Positions 44,827-53,524 of a stretch of DNA of 64,000 nt are shown piece after piece (position 1 is the first letter of the stretch; every line of letters begins with the position of its first letter). A program made the translations under genes and the position numbers. The DNA lies in NCBI RefSeq assembly GCF_000964545.1, contig NZ_BBVD01000019.1:7045-71044 (forward strand). Reading direction: 5' to 3'. This stretch comes from Comamonas thiooxydans. Its GTDB lineage: Bacteria; Pseudomonadota; Gammaproteobacteria; Burkholderiales; Burkholderiaceae_C. Below the pieces are notes generated by a model, which saw only the letters and a list, made by a program, of their open reading frames with translations, was not told the DNA's origin and ran no database searches.

Positions 44827-45618
44827 TCAGTTCAATGCATTGCGGTAATGATGGGTGTCGGTGCGGTACAGGCCGCGTCGTAACTCCATGGGAACATCGT
44901 TGTATGTGTAAGCAGTTCGCTCCACGCTGAGCAGTGGCGTGGTGCTGGGAATGTTCAGCAACTGGGCTTGCTCGGCATCCGGCAGAACGGCGCGAATTTT
45001 CTCGTCGGCCCGCACCATGCGCACGCCATAGTCGAGCTCGAACATTGCGTAAGTGGGGCCCTGGTAGTTGGACATCTGTTCGGCCGTCAGCCCCTTGAAG
45101 GCGTTGCCAGGCAGCCAGATGTCCTCCAAAATAGTCGGGATTGCAGCAAAGGACAGGGTGCGGCGCACATGCATCACGGCGTCGCCGGTGCGCAGGGCCA
45201 GGGCGCGGGCCACTTCGGCAGGCGCGCGCAGGCGGCGGCACTCGAGGATGTGGCGCTCTGCGCGGCCTTCGCCCTGCAGGTCGCCAGCATCGGGGCGCAG
45301 ATTCAGAAAGCGGTACTGCACCTGTTGGGCGGCGTGAGTGGCTACAAACGTGCCTTTGCCCTGGCGGCGCATGACCAGATTTTCGGCAGCCAGCTCATCG
45401 ATTGCCTTGCGCACCGTGCCCTGGCTGACCTTGAAGCGTGCTGCCAGCTCCATTTCACTGGGGATCAGTTCTCCGGGGCGCCATTCGCCAGCTTCCAGAC
45501 TTTGCAGGATCAGGCCCTTGATCTGCTGGTACAGAGGGCTGAAGGCTGGGGTGGAGACGCCGGCACCACCGCTATGGCTGGCGTTGTTGTCCGGGGCTGT
45601 GTTGTGGGGGCTGGGCAT
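44827..45618 (-). CDS. GntR/UTRA-family regulator of the TCA region
   Basis: Winged-helix GntR N-terminus (about residues 30-95, with IPSEMELAARFKVSQGTVRK) joined to a UTRA ligand-binding domain (about 115-255). 263 residues from the ATG at 45618; a GTG at 45657 is possible. It lies between the sdh-gltA block and mdh and is divergent from mdh, with a perfect palindrome between. It probably senses a TCA acid and controls mdh and neighbours; this is inferred from position. Confidence 0.87.
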   Translation of the reverse strand: MPSPHNTAPDNNASHSGGAGVSTPAFSPLYQQIKGLILQSLEAGEWRPGELIPSEMELAARFKVSQGTVRKAIDELAAENLVMRRQGKGTFVATHAAQQVQYRFLNLRPDAGDLQGEGRAERHILECRRLRAPAEVARALALRTGDAVMHVRRTLSFAAIPTILEDIWLPGNAFKGLTAEQMSNYQGPTYAMFELDYGVRMVRADEKIRAVLPDAEQAQLLNIPSTTPLLSVERTAYTYNDVPMELRRGLYRTDTHHYRNALN

Positions 45619-45700
45619 AGTTGGTTTTGAAGGTATCGCCTCCGCGATGCGATGCACAAAAAACAGTCGATTTGACTCTGGTCGCTAAGTGAAGATCATA

Positions 45701-45753
45701 TCTTATATAAGACATAAGACAAATTGACCGGGCTTTGATTTCAGCAGTACACT
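45701..45753 (+). promoter_or_regulatory. palindrome and sigma70-like promoter for mdh
   Basis: TCTTATATAAGA (45701-45712) is a perfect 12-bp palindrome, followed by an extra TAAGAC half. Twelve bases downstream, TTGACC and TACACT form -35 and -10 boxes 18 bp apart at 45724-45753. The palindrome is a candidate site for the divergent GntR/UTRA protein. Confidence 0.7.
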
Positions 45754-45848
45754 TGCCGCATGTTTGCGGAGCTTGCGCTACTGGTGGTTACGCTGGTGCA
45801 ACCTGGCGCCCATAACATCTCAATTTTTTCCAATCTTGGAGTTTCACC

Positions 45849-46838
45849 ATGAGCAAGAAGCCCGTCCGTGTCGCCGTTACCGGCGCAGCTGGCCAAATCG
45901 GTTACGCCCTGTTGTTCCGCATCGCCTCCGGCGAAATGCTGGGTAAAGATCAGCCCGTTATTCTGCAACTGCTGGAAATCCCCGACGAAAAGGCTCAAAA
46001 CGCTCTGAAGGGCGTGATCATGGAGCTGGAAGACTGCGCCTTCCCCTTGCTGGCCGGCATCGAAGCCCACGCCGACCCCATGACCGCCTTCAAGGACACC
46101 GACTACGCTCTGCTGGTGGGTGCCCGTCCTCGTGGCCCCGGCATGGAACGTGCTGACCTGCTGGCTGCCAACGCCCAGATCTTCACCGCCCAGGGCAAGG
46201 CTCTGAACGCCGTGGCTTCGCGCAATGTCAAGGTTCTGGTGGTCGGCAACCCCGCCAACACCAATGCTTACATCGCCATGAAGTCGGCTCCCGATCTGCC
46301 CGCCAAGAACTTCACCGCCATGCTGCGCCTGGACCACAACCGCGCTGCTTCCCAGCTGGCTGCCAAGGGCGGCTTCAAGGTCGGCGACATCAAGAAGCTG
46401 ACCGTGTGGGGCAACCACTCGCCCACCATGTACGCCGACTACCGCTTCGCCACCGTGGACGGCAAGTCCGTGAAGGAAGCCATCAACGACCAGGAATGGA
46501 ATGCCAACGTGTTCCTGCCCACCGTGGGCAAGCGCGGCGCCGCCATCATCGCTGCTCGCGGTCTGTCGTCGGCTGCTTCGGCTGCCAACGCTGCCATCGA
46601 TCACATGCGTGACTGGGCCCTGGGCTCCAACGGCGAATGGGTCACCATGGGCGTGCCTTCCAACGGCGAGTACGGCATCCCCGCCGGTATCGTGTTCGGT
46701 TTCCCCGTGACCACCACAGCTGACGGCGAATACAAGATCGTCGAAGGTCTGGAAATCGACGCCTTCTCGCAAGAGTGCATCAACAAGACTCTGGCTGAGC
46801 TGCAAGGCGAGCAGGACGGCGTCAAGCACCTGCTGTAA
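45849..46838 (+). CDS. mdh: malate dehydrogenase
   Basis: NAD-dependent oxidation of malate to oxaloacetate. 329 residues, of the longer cytosolic-like bacterial type. TGAAGQIGYALLFRI binds NAD; ARPRGPGMERADLL carries the mobile-loop arginines; LDHNRAASQLA and the catalytic WGNHSPTMYADY follow. GGAG lies 7 bp before the ATG. First gene of the plus-strand mdh-tam-citE-like group. Confidence 0.97.
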   Translation: MSKKPVRVAVTGAAGQIGYALLFRIASGEMLGKDQPVILQLLEIPDEKAQNALKGVIMELEDCAFPLLAGIEAHADPMTAFKDTDYALLVGARPRGPGMERADLLAANAQIFTAQGKALNAVASRNVKVLVVGNPANTNAYIAMKSAPDLPAKNFTAMLRLDHNRAASQLAAKGGFKVGDIKKLTVWGNHSPTMYADYRFATVDGKSVKEAINDQEWNANVFLPTVGKRGAAIIAARGLSSAASAANAAIDHMRDWALGSNGEWVTMGVPSNGEYGIPAGIVFGFPVTTTADGEYKIVEGLEIDAFSQECINKTLAELQGEQDGVKHLL

Positions 46839-46852
46839 TCAGCGCAAAACCT

Positions 46853-47677
46853 ATGCAAGACTGGAACCCTGCGCTGTATCTGCGCTTTGCCAATGAGCGC
46901 ACGCGCCCTGCGGCAGAACTGCTGGCAAGAGTACCTTCCAGCTTGCATTCACCCGCTCGCAGCCTCCGCATCGTGGATCTGGGCTGCGGGCCGGGCAACT
47001 CCACCGAACTTCTGGTGGAACGTTTTCCCGGCGCCGATGTGCTCGGTGTCGACAATTCCGAAGCCATGCTGGAGACTGCGCGTAGGCAGTTGCCGCAGGC
47101 CAGGTTCGAGGCCGGTGATATTGCCTCCTGGGCACCTGCTGAAGGTGAGCCAGCACCTGATTTGATTTATGCGAATGCCTCCATCCAGTGGGTGGGCGAG
47201 CATGAGAGCCTGATTCCCCGTCTGTTTTCGTTGCTGGCGCCCGGTGGCGTGCTGGCCGTGCAGATGCCTGACAACCGTCAGGAACCCTCGCACCGAAACA
47301 TGCGCGAAGTCGCCCAGTTGCCCCGGTTTGTGGCGCACATCGGGGACGCGAGCAAGGTGCGTACCGAAATTTTGCCCATAGGGGTGTATTACGACCTGCT
47401 GGCAGCGCCCCAGCCGGCGGCTCCCGCCAATGAGGCTGCGAGCGTGGATGTGTGGCACACCGTCTACCAGCATCCCATGGACTCGGCCGCAGCGATTGTG
47501 CAGTGGCTCAGCAGCACGGGCCTCAAGCCTTTCGTGGAAGGTTTGCCCCGGGAGCTGCAAGCCGAGTATCTGACCGAGTATCAAAGCCGCATCGATGCGG
47601 CGTATCCGGAGCGAGCCGACGGCAAGCGTCTGCTGGCTTTTCCCCGACTTTTCATGGTGGCTCAGCGCAAGTCATGA
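46853..47677 (+). CDS. tam: trans-aconitate 2-methyltransferase
   Basis: SAM-dependent enzyme that methylates trans-aconitate, a side product that inhibits aconitase. 274 residues. It starts WNPALYLRFANERTRPAAEL, the Tam hallmark, and has the SAM motif VDLGCGPGNST and YANASIQWVGEH. It lies 14 bp after mdh and overlaps the next gene by 4 bp. Its place next to acnB's neighbourhood fits a clean-up role. Confidence 0.92.
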   Translation: MQDWNPALYLRFANERTRPAAELLARVPSSLHSPARSLRIVDLGCGPGNSTELLVERFPGADVLGVDNSEAMLETARRQLPQARFEAGDIASWAPAEGEPAPDLIYANASIQWVGEHESLIPRLFSLLAPGGVLAVQMPDNRQEPSHRNMREVAQLPRFVAHIGDASKVRTEILPIGVYYDLLAAPQPAAPANEAASVDVWHTVYQHPMDSAAAIVQWLSSTGLKPFVEGLPRELQAEYLTEYQSRIDAAYPERADGKRLLAFPRLFMVAQRKS

Positions 47678-48678
47678 CGAAAGAACTGGTTCATCCCGCC
47701 ACCGTGCTGCTCGATGCTCAGGGTGGCGCTCAGCGTCTGCCCGTCTGCGATCACTACAGCGGCGTGGAAGCGCGCATGCGCAAAAGCCTGCAGTTGCAGG
47801 CAGAGATGATGCAGGAGTTCGGCACCTGTGTGTTCGACGTGACGCTGGACTGCGAGGATGGCGCTCCTGTCGGCCAGGAGGCCGAGCACGCTCGCCTGGT
47901 GGTCGAGCTGGCGAATGGAGCGGCTCAAGGCGCGCGCGTGGCGGCCCGGGTGCATGCGGTGGAGCATGCTCATTTCCAGGCAGACATGGACATCATTGCC
48001 GGCGGCGCGGCGGACAAGCTCTGCCACATCATGATTCCCAAGGTGGAGTCGGTGGATGACGTCATCAAGGCCGAAGCAGCCCTGCAGCGTGCGACAGACA
48101 AGCGTGTGCCGCTACATGTCTTGATTGAATCTCCTGCTGCCGTGCAGCAGGCCTTCGACATTGCCGCGCACCCGGCCGTGCAAAGCATCTCCTTCGGGCT
48201 GATGGATTTTGTCTCGGCCCATGGCGGCGCCATCCCGGCTTCCGCCATGACGGCACAGGGCCAGTTCGAGCATCCCTTGGTCGTTCGTGCCAAGCTCGAG
48301 ATCGCGGCAGCCTGCCATGCCCACGGCAAGGTGCCCTCGCACTGCGTGGTCACGGAATTCAAGAATCCTGAAGCTTTGCAGGCTTGCGCGCAAAAAGCCT
48401 CGCGTGAGCTTGGCTACACACGCATGTGGAGCATCCATCCTGACCAGATTCGCCCGATTCTGCGTGCATTTGCGCCAGCAGAGGACGAAGTTCTACAGGC
48501 GGCACAAATACTTACCTCTGCAGCGGTGCAGAATTGGGCGCCCATCAGTTTTGGTGGTGTACTACACGACCGCGCGAGCTACCGCTATTTTTGGCAGTTG
48601 CTGGAGCGCGCTCACCAGACGGGGCAGGTCTTGCCGGTTGAAGTTCAACCCTGGTTTGCCCCGGCCTCAATCCGTTGA
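47674..48678 (+). CDS. CitE-like HpcH/HpaI-family CoA-ester lyase
   Basis: 334-residue TIM-barrel lyase of the HpcH/HpaI class. VTLDCEDGAPVGQE carries the acidic Mg ligands, IPKVESVDDV the catalytic barrel strand and FGLMDFVSAHGG a conserved turn. Its ATG overlaps the tam stop (ATGA). The likely substrate is a citramalyl- or malyl-CoA-type ester; no citrate lyase alpha or gamma subunits are nearby, so it is not classic citrate lyase. Confidence 0.88.
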   Translation: MTKELVHPATVLLDAQGGAQRLPVCDHYSGVEARMRKSLQLQAEMMQEFGTCVFDVTLDCEDGAPVGQEAEHARLVVELANGAAQGARVAARVHAVEHAHFQADMDIIAGGAADKLCHIMIPKVESVDDVIKAEAALQRATDKRVPLHVLIESPAAVQQAFDIAAHPAVQSISFGLMDFVSAHGGAIPASAMTAQGQFEHPLVVRAKLEIAAACHAHGKVPSHCVVTEFKNPEALQACAQKASRELGYTRMWSIHPDQIRPILRAFAPAEDEVLQAAQILTSAAVQNWAPISFGGVLHDRASYRYFWQLLERAHQTGQVLPVEVQPWFAPASIR

Positions 48679-48709
48679 ACTCATAACAAGTCTGCAGGAG
48701 CTAATTCCT

Positions 48710-49282
48710 ATGAAGACCCTGATCGCCACTTTGATGATTGCCGCTCCCCTGGTCGCAATCAGCCACTCTGCCGTGGCAGAAACCGCTCCCAAGGCCAAGG
48801 CGGCCGCCGCCAAGAAGGCTCCCGCCGCCAAGAAGGCCACCACTACTTCCAAGAAGGGCAAGGCTGCCGCTGCCGTAGCTGCAGGTGGCGCGGGTGCTGC
48901 CGCCGTCGTGGCCGCCGGCCCGGCTTCCGCCGCACTGGGCACGGAAGAGCTGGCCGTGGCCGAGCGCGTGCACAAGGGCCGCATTGCCTGCGAGCTCGGT
49001 GCCTATGTGAATGTGAATGCCGACACCGCCAACCCCGGTTACTTCATCGTGGACGGCCGTGGCTTCAAGTACCACATGTCTCCCGTCAAGACTTCCACCG
49101 GCACCGTGCGCCTGGAAGACAAGGCTGCCGGTGCCGTGTGGCTGCAGATCGCCAACAAGTCCATGCTGATGAACCAGAAGGCCGGCCAGCGTCTGGCGGA
49201 TGAGTGTATGAGCCCCGAGCAGCAGCAAGTGGCCGAAGCCATCCGCAAGAACCCACCTCCCAGCCTGCTGGACAGCAAATAA
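48710..49282 (+). CDS. hypothetical exported protein, Lys/Ala-rich N-terminus
   Basis: 190 residues. A signal peptide (MKTLIATLMIAAPLVAIS) is followed by an AKAAAAKKAPAAKK-type histone-like low-complexity stretch and an Ala-rich hydrophobic patch, then a compact domain of about 110 residues with C, FIVDGRGFKYHM and LQIANKSMLMNQKAGQRLAD. AGGAG lies 9 bp before the ATG. It sits between the CitE-like gene and acnB; its role is unknown. Confidence 0.75.
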   Translation: MKTLIATLMIAAPLVAISHSAVAETAPKAKAAAAKKAPAAKKATTTSKKGKAAAAVAAGGAGAAAVVAAGPASAALGTEELAVAERVHKGRIACELGAYVNVNADTANPGYFIVDGRGFKYHMSPVKTSTGTVRLEDKAAGAVWLQIANKSMLMNQKAGQRLADECMSPEQQQVAEAIRKNPPPSLLDSK

Positions 49283-49379
49283 GTCTGGCGAGGCTGAGGA
49301 CTGGCGTATCGCACATGCGCCAGTCCTGTAATTCGCGCTCCACGCGCAGCCTTTTTCAAAAAACCATTGGAGAGAACCC

Positions 49380-51965
49380 ATGTTGAAAGCCTACCGTGAC
49401 CATGTGGCAGAACGAGCCGCACTGGGCATCCCCCCGCTGCCTCTGGATGCCAAGCAGGTCGCAGACCTGATCGAGCTGATCAAGAACCCACCCGCTGGTG
49501 AAGATGCATTCCTGATGGATCTGCTGACCCATCGCGTGCCGCCCGGTGTGGATGATGCAGCCAAGGTCAAGGCTTCCTTTCTGGCTGCCGTGGCTCACGG
49601 CGACCTGAAGGTGGGTCTCATCTCCAAGGCCAAGGCCACCGAGCTGCTGGGCACCATGGTGGGTGGCTACAACGTTCACCCTCTGATCGAGCTGCTGGAC
49701 GATGCCGAAGTGGCTGGCGTGGCTGCCGACGCGCTGAAGAAGACATTGCTGATGTTCGACTTCTTCAACGACGTGGCCGACAAGGCCAAGGCCGGCAATG
49801 CCAAGGCCAAGGAAGTGATGCAAAGCTGGGCCGATGCCGAGTGGTTCACTTCGCGTCCCAAGGTCGAGGAAAAGATCACCGTCACCGTCTTCAAGGTGCC
49901 CGGCGAGACCAATACCGATGACCTGTCGCCCGCTCCCGACGCCTGGAGCCGTCCCGATATTCCTCTGCACTACCTGGCCATGCTCAAGAACACGCGTCCC
50001 GACGCGGCGTTCAAGCCCGAAGAAGACGGCAAGCGCGGCCCCATGCAGTTCATCGAAGACCTGAAGAAGAAGGGCCATCTGGTTGCCTACGTGGGTGACG
50101 TGGTCGGTACCGGTTCTTCGCGCAAGTCCGCCACCAACTCCATCATCTGGGGCACGGGCGTGGATATTCCATTTGTTCCCAACAAGCGCTTTGGTGGCGT
50201 GACTCTGGGCGGCAAGATCGCTCCCATCTTCTTCAACACGCAAGAAGACTCCGGCGCTCTGCCCATCGAAGTCGATGTTTCCAAGCTGGAAATGGGCGAC
50301 GTGATCGACGTGCTGCCCTACGCTGGCAAGATCGTCAAGAACGGCGAAACCGTGGCTGACTTCCAGCTCAAGTCCGACGTGCTGCTGGACGAAGTGCAAG
50401 CCGGTGGCCGTATCAACCTGATCATCGGCCGTTCGCTGACCGCCAAGGCTCGCGAAGCCCTGGGTCTGCCCGCATCCACCGAATTCCGTCTGCCCCAGGC
50501 TCCTGCCGCTTCCACGGCCGGCTTCACACTGGCCCAGAAGATGGTCGGCCGCGCCTGCGGTCTGCCCGAAGGCCAGGGCGTGCGCCCCGGTACCTACTGC
50601 GAGCCTCGCATGACCACCGTGGGTTCGCAGGACACCACCGGCCCCATGACCCGCGACGAACTCAAGGATCTGGCCTGCCTGGGCTTCTCCGCCGATATGG
50701 TGATGCAGTCCTTCTGCCACACAGCGGCTTATCCCAAGCCCGTGGACGTGAAGACCCATCGCGAACTGCCCAACTTCATCAGCAACCGTGGCGGCGTGGC
50801 CCTGCGTCCTGGTGACGGCGTGATCCACAGCTGGCTCAACCGCCTGCTGCTGCCCGACACCGTGGGTACCGGTGGCGACTCGCACACCCGTTTCCCCATC
50901 GGCATCTCCTTCCCCGCAGGCTCCGGTCTGGTGGCCTTCGGCGCCGCTACCGGCGTGATGCCTCTGGACATGCCCGAATCCGTGCTGGTGCGCTTCAAGG
51001 GCGAAATGCAGCCTGGCGTGACCCTGCGCGATCTGGTGCACGCGATTCCCTTGTACGCCATCAAGCAAGGTCTGCTGACCGTGGCCAAGGCCGGCAAGAT
51101 CAACGAATTCTCGGGTCGCATCCTGGAAATCGAAGGTCTGCCAGATCTGAAGGTCGAGCAAGCGTTCGAGCTGTCCGACGCTTCTGCCGAGCGCTCTGCC
51201 GCCGGTTGCACGATCAAGCTGAACCCCGAGCCGATCAAGGAATACCTGACATCGAACATCGTTCTGATGAAGAACATGATCGCTGACGGTTACGCCGACG
51301 CCAAGACGCTGCAGCGCCGTATCGAAAAGGTCGAAGCCTGGCTGGCCAAGCCAGACCTGCTGGAAGCCGACAAGAACGCTGAGTACGCTCACGTCATCGA
51401 AATCGACATGTCCGATATCAAGGAACCCATCGTTTGCTGCCCGAACGATCCTGATGATGCCAAGACTCTGTCTGACGTGGCCGGCGCCAAGATCGACGAA
51501 GCCTTCATCGGTTCCTGCATGACCAACATCGGTCACTTCCGCGCTGCAGCCAAGCTGCTGGGCGGCCAGCGCGACATCCCCGTCAAGCTGTGGGTGGCTC
51601 CTCCCACCAAGATGGACCAGGACGAGCTGATCAAGGAAGGTCACTACTCTGCCTTCGGCACTGCCGGTGCCCGTACAGAAATGCCCGGCTGCTCGCTGTG
51701 CATGGGTAACCAGGCTCAAGTGCGTGAAGGTGCGACTGTCATCTCAACTTCCACTCGTAACTTCCCCAACCGTCTGGGCAAGAACACCAACGTGTATCTG
51801 GGCTCGGCCGAACTGGCAGCCATCGCTTCGCGTCTGGGTTACCTGCCTTCCAAGGAAGAGTATCTGAAGGAAATGGGCGTGATCGATGCCGACAAGGCCT
51901 CCGTCTACCGCTACATGAACTTCAACGAAATCGCCGAGTACGCTGAAGTGGCTGCCAAGATCTAA
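49380..51965 (+). CDS. acnB: aconitate hydratase B
   Basis: Interconverts citrate and isocitrate with a 4Fe-4S cluster. 861 residues. Domains run HEAT-like, swivel, then the catalytic part, as in E. coli AcnB. GTGGDSHTRFPIGISFPA and FIGSCMTNIGHFRAA bind substrate and cluster; PGCSLCMGNQ holds two cluster cysteines. TTGGAGAGAA precedes the ATG. Strong terminator afterwards. It completes the local TCA set with gltA, sdh and mdh. Confidence 0.97.
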   Translation: MLKAYRDHVAERAALGIPPLPLDAKQVADLIELIKNPPAGEDAFLMDLLTHRVPPGVDDAAKVKASFLAAVAHGDLKVGLISKAKATELLGTMVGGYNVHPLIELLDDAEVAGVAADALKKTLLMFDFFNDVADKAKAGNAKAKEVMQSWADAEWFTSRPKVEEKITVTVFKVPGETNTDDLSPAPDAWSRPDIPLHYLAMLKNTRPDAAFKPEEDGKRGPMQFIEDLKKKGHLVAYVGDVVGTGSSRKSATNSIIWGTGVDIPFVPNKRFGGVTLGGKIAPIFFNTQEDSGALPIEVDVSKLEMGDVIDVLPYAGKIVKNGETVADFQLKSDVLLDEVQAGGRINLIIGRSLTAKAREALGLPASTEFRLPQAPAASTAGFTLAQKMVGRACGLPEGQGVRPGTYCEPRMTTVGSQDTTGPMTRDELKDLACLGFSADMVMQSFCHTAAYPKPVDVKTHRELPNFISNRGGVALRPGDGVIHSWLNRLLLPDTVGTGGDSHTRFPIGISFPAGSGLVAFGAATGVMPLDMPESVLVRFKGEMQPGVTLRDLVHAIPLYAIKQGLLTVAKAGKINEFSGRILEIEGLPDLKVEQAFELSDASAERSAAGCTIKLNPEPIKEYLTSNIVLMKNMIADGYADAKTLQRRIEKVEAWLAKPDLLEADKNAEYAHVIEIDMSDIKEPIVCCPNDPDDAKTLSDVAGAKIDEAFIGSCMTNIGHFRAAAKLLGGQRDIPVKLWVAPPTKMDQDELIKEGHYSAFGTAGARTEMPGCSLCMGNQAQVREGATVISTSTRNFPNRLGKNTNVYLGSAELAAIASRLGYLPSKEEYLKEMGVIDADKASVYRYMNFNEIAEYAEVAAKI

Positions 51966-52004
51966 GCGTCTAGGCACCAGAAATCGAGGCCTTCAAGGGT
52001 CTTG

Positions 52005-52445
52005 CTAAGAAGCCCGCAGGATGCAAGTCCTGCGGGCTTCTTTCTTGCGAGCGGTGAGACGGTCGTTGGACTTTATGCGCCGTGTGGCTTCCTCGCAGCA
52101 GATGAAGGTACCGAGCGGGCTGACATTGACCGCGGTGTGAAGGTCTTCTTTGGTGATGCCCAGGAAGGAATGCATGGGGGCGATGCCCGCGGCGCACACC
52201 ATGACGTCGATCCGTGCCTCGGCGGAAAGCGAAGCCGCGATGGCCGGGCGGTCCCGGATGTCCGCAGCATGGGCGATGGCATCCCAGCCTTCGCCTTGTA
52301 GCGATGCGGCAGCTTTCCAGATCGCGTCCGGGTTCTGGTCGAGAAGTGCGACGCGAAAGCCGTCTTCGGCCAGGCCGATGCCCGAAGCGGCTCCGGTGAC
52401 GAAGGCGGTTTCCTTGGCGGAGCCAGATGCTTGGCTAGGGTTCAT
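52005..52445 (-). pseudogene. truncated short-chain dehydrogenase (SDR)
   Basis: The first half of an SDR: FVTGAASGIG starts the Rossmann fold and VCAAGIAP is the NNAG-type motif. About six residues are missing after SGIG (an in-frame loss of roughly 18 bp), and homology stops near residue 120, before the catalytic Tyr-Lys pair. The remaining residues are read from the acnB terminator. It is probably the 3' remnant of the accessory cluster's operon and not functional. Confidence 0.75.
52007..52042. terminator. rho-independent terminator after acnB
   Basis: AAGAAGCCCGCAGGA and TCCTGCGGGCTTCTT pair around a 6-base loop, followed by TTTCTT. The tail of a decayed SDR frame on the other strand runs into it. 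Confidence 0.92.
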
Positions 52446-52486
52446 GAGCGCTTCTTACTCAGGCGATGGGATGTGAGGCGTGGCCG

Positions 52487-53497
52487 CTATTGGGGCTGAT
52501 ACCCGCTGTCCTTGATGAGCTTGCCCCAGGTCTGTGCGTAGGTCTGCTCGCGCTGCCGCATTTGCTCGGGATTCAGGTACTGGGGGATCAGGCCGAGGCT
52601 CACCATCCGCTCGCGTACCTCGGGCCTGGCAAGCACCTTCTGCATGGCTTGCGAGAATGCCGCCGCTTCATCGGGGGGCATGCCCTGCGGCGCATAGATT
52701 GCGTAGAACGGGCTTTCCTCGAAGCCGGGGACTCCCAGTTCCGAGAAGGTAGGGGTGTCGGGTACGCCGGCATGCCGTTGCCTGCCGGACACCGCCAGAA
52801 CGTTGATCTTGCCTGCCTTCTGCGATTCCAGCACATCGTTGAGCGACGAGATGCCGGCCAGAATCTGGTTGCCCATGATGTCGCCGAGCATGGGCGCAGC
52901 CCCCTTGTAGGGTACAGGGGTCAGGTCAAGGGTGTTCCTGGCGCCGATGGCGATGGTCATGAATTCAGGCAGAGAAGCTGGCGCAGGGATGCCCACGCTG
53001 CCTTTGCCTGCTTGCTTGTCGTGAACCCAGCGAATGTACTCGGCGTAGCTTTTGACGGGCGTGCCGGCGCCAGTAAAGAGCGCGGAGACATAGATGGCTA
53101 CGCCAGCCACCGGCGTGAAGTCCCTGGAGGTATTGAAGCCCGGCTGCTTCATCACCAGGGGAATGATGGAGATGGTGTGGTCATTGGTGAAGAAAAGGGT
53201 GCTTCCATCCTTGGGCGCGGCCTTGAGCGCCTGCGCGGCCACCTGGCCTCCTGCGCCTGGCCGGTTCTCCACGATCACGGACCGGTGCAGTTCTTCCCTG
53301 AGCTTGTCGGCCAGATAGCGGGCCACGACATCGGTGCCGCCGCCCGGCGAGAATCCGACGAGCAGTTTGATGGGCTTCGTCCTGTTGCCTTCGCGCGCGA
53401 GCGCGATGGGGCTGGACAGGGCAAGGGTGGCGGCAAGTACGCTTGCAAGAAGCGCGCAGGCGGCACGTCGCATGCAGGTGTTGCGGGCAGGTGTCAT
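52487..53497 (-). CDS. Bug/TctC-family periplasmic receptor
   Basis: 336 residues with a signal peptide (about 34 residues, ending SPIALA). IKLLVGFSPGGGTDVVARYL and VENRPGAGGQVAAQAL are the family loops. GAGGAA lies 7 bp before the ATG. It belongs to the accessory cluster and follows the FAD-linked oxidase gene after 27 bp. No TctA/TctB membrane subunits are present. The ligand is unknown. Confidence 0.9.
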   Translation of the reverse strand: MTPARNTCMRRAACALLASVLAATLALSSPIALAREGNRTKPIKLLVGFSPGGGTDVVARYLADKLREELHRSVIVENRPGAGGQVAAQALKAAPKDGSTLFFTNDHTISIIPLVMKQPGFNTSRDFTPVAGVAIYVSALFTGAGTPVKSYAEYIRWVHDKQAGKGSVGIPAPASLPEFMTIAIGARNTLDLTPVPYKGAAPMLGDIMGNQILAGISSLNDVLESQKAGKINVLAVSGRQRHAGVPDTPTFSELGVPGFEESPFYAIYAPQGMPPDEAAAFSQAMQKVLARPEVRERMVSLGLIPQYLNPEQMRQREQTYAQTWGKLIKDSGYQPQ

Positions 53498-53524
53498 GGT
53501 CGGGTTCCTCTGTGTGCGGTGAAT

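Noticed and set aside
49356..51719. Long minus-strand frame opposite acnB
   Set aside because: Antisense shadow of acnB.
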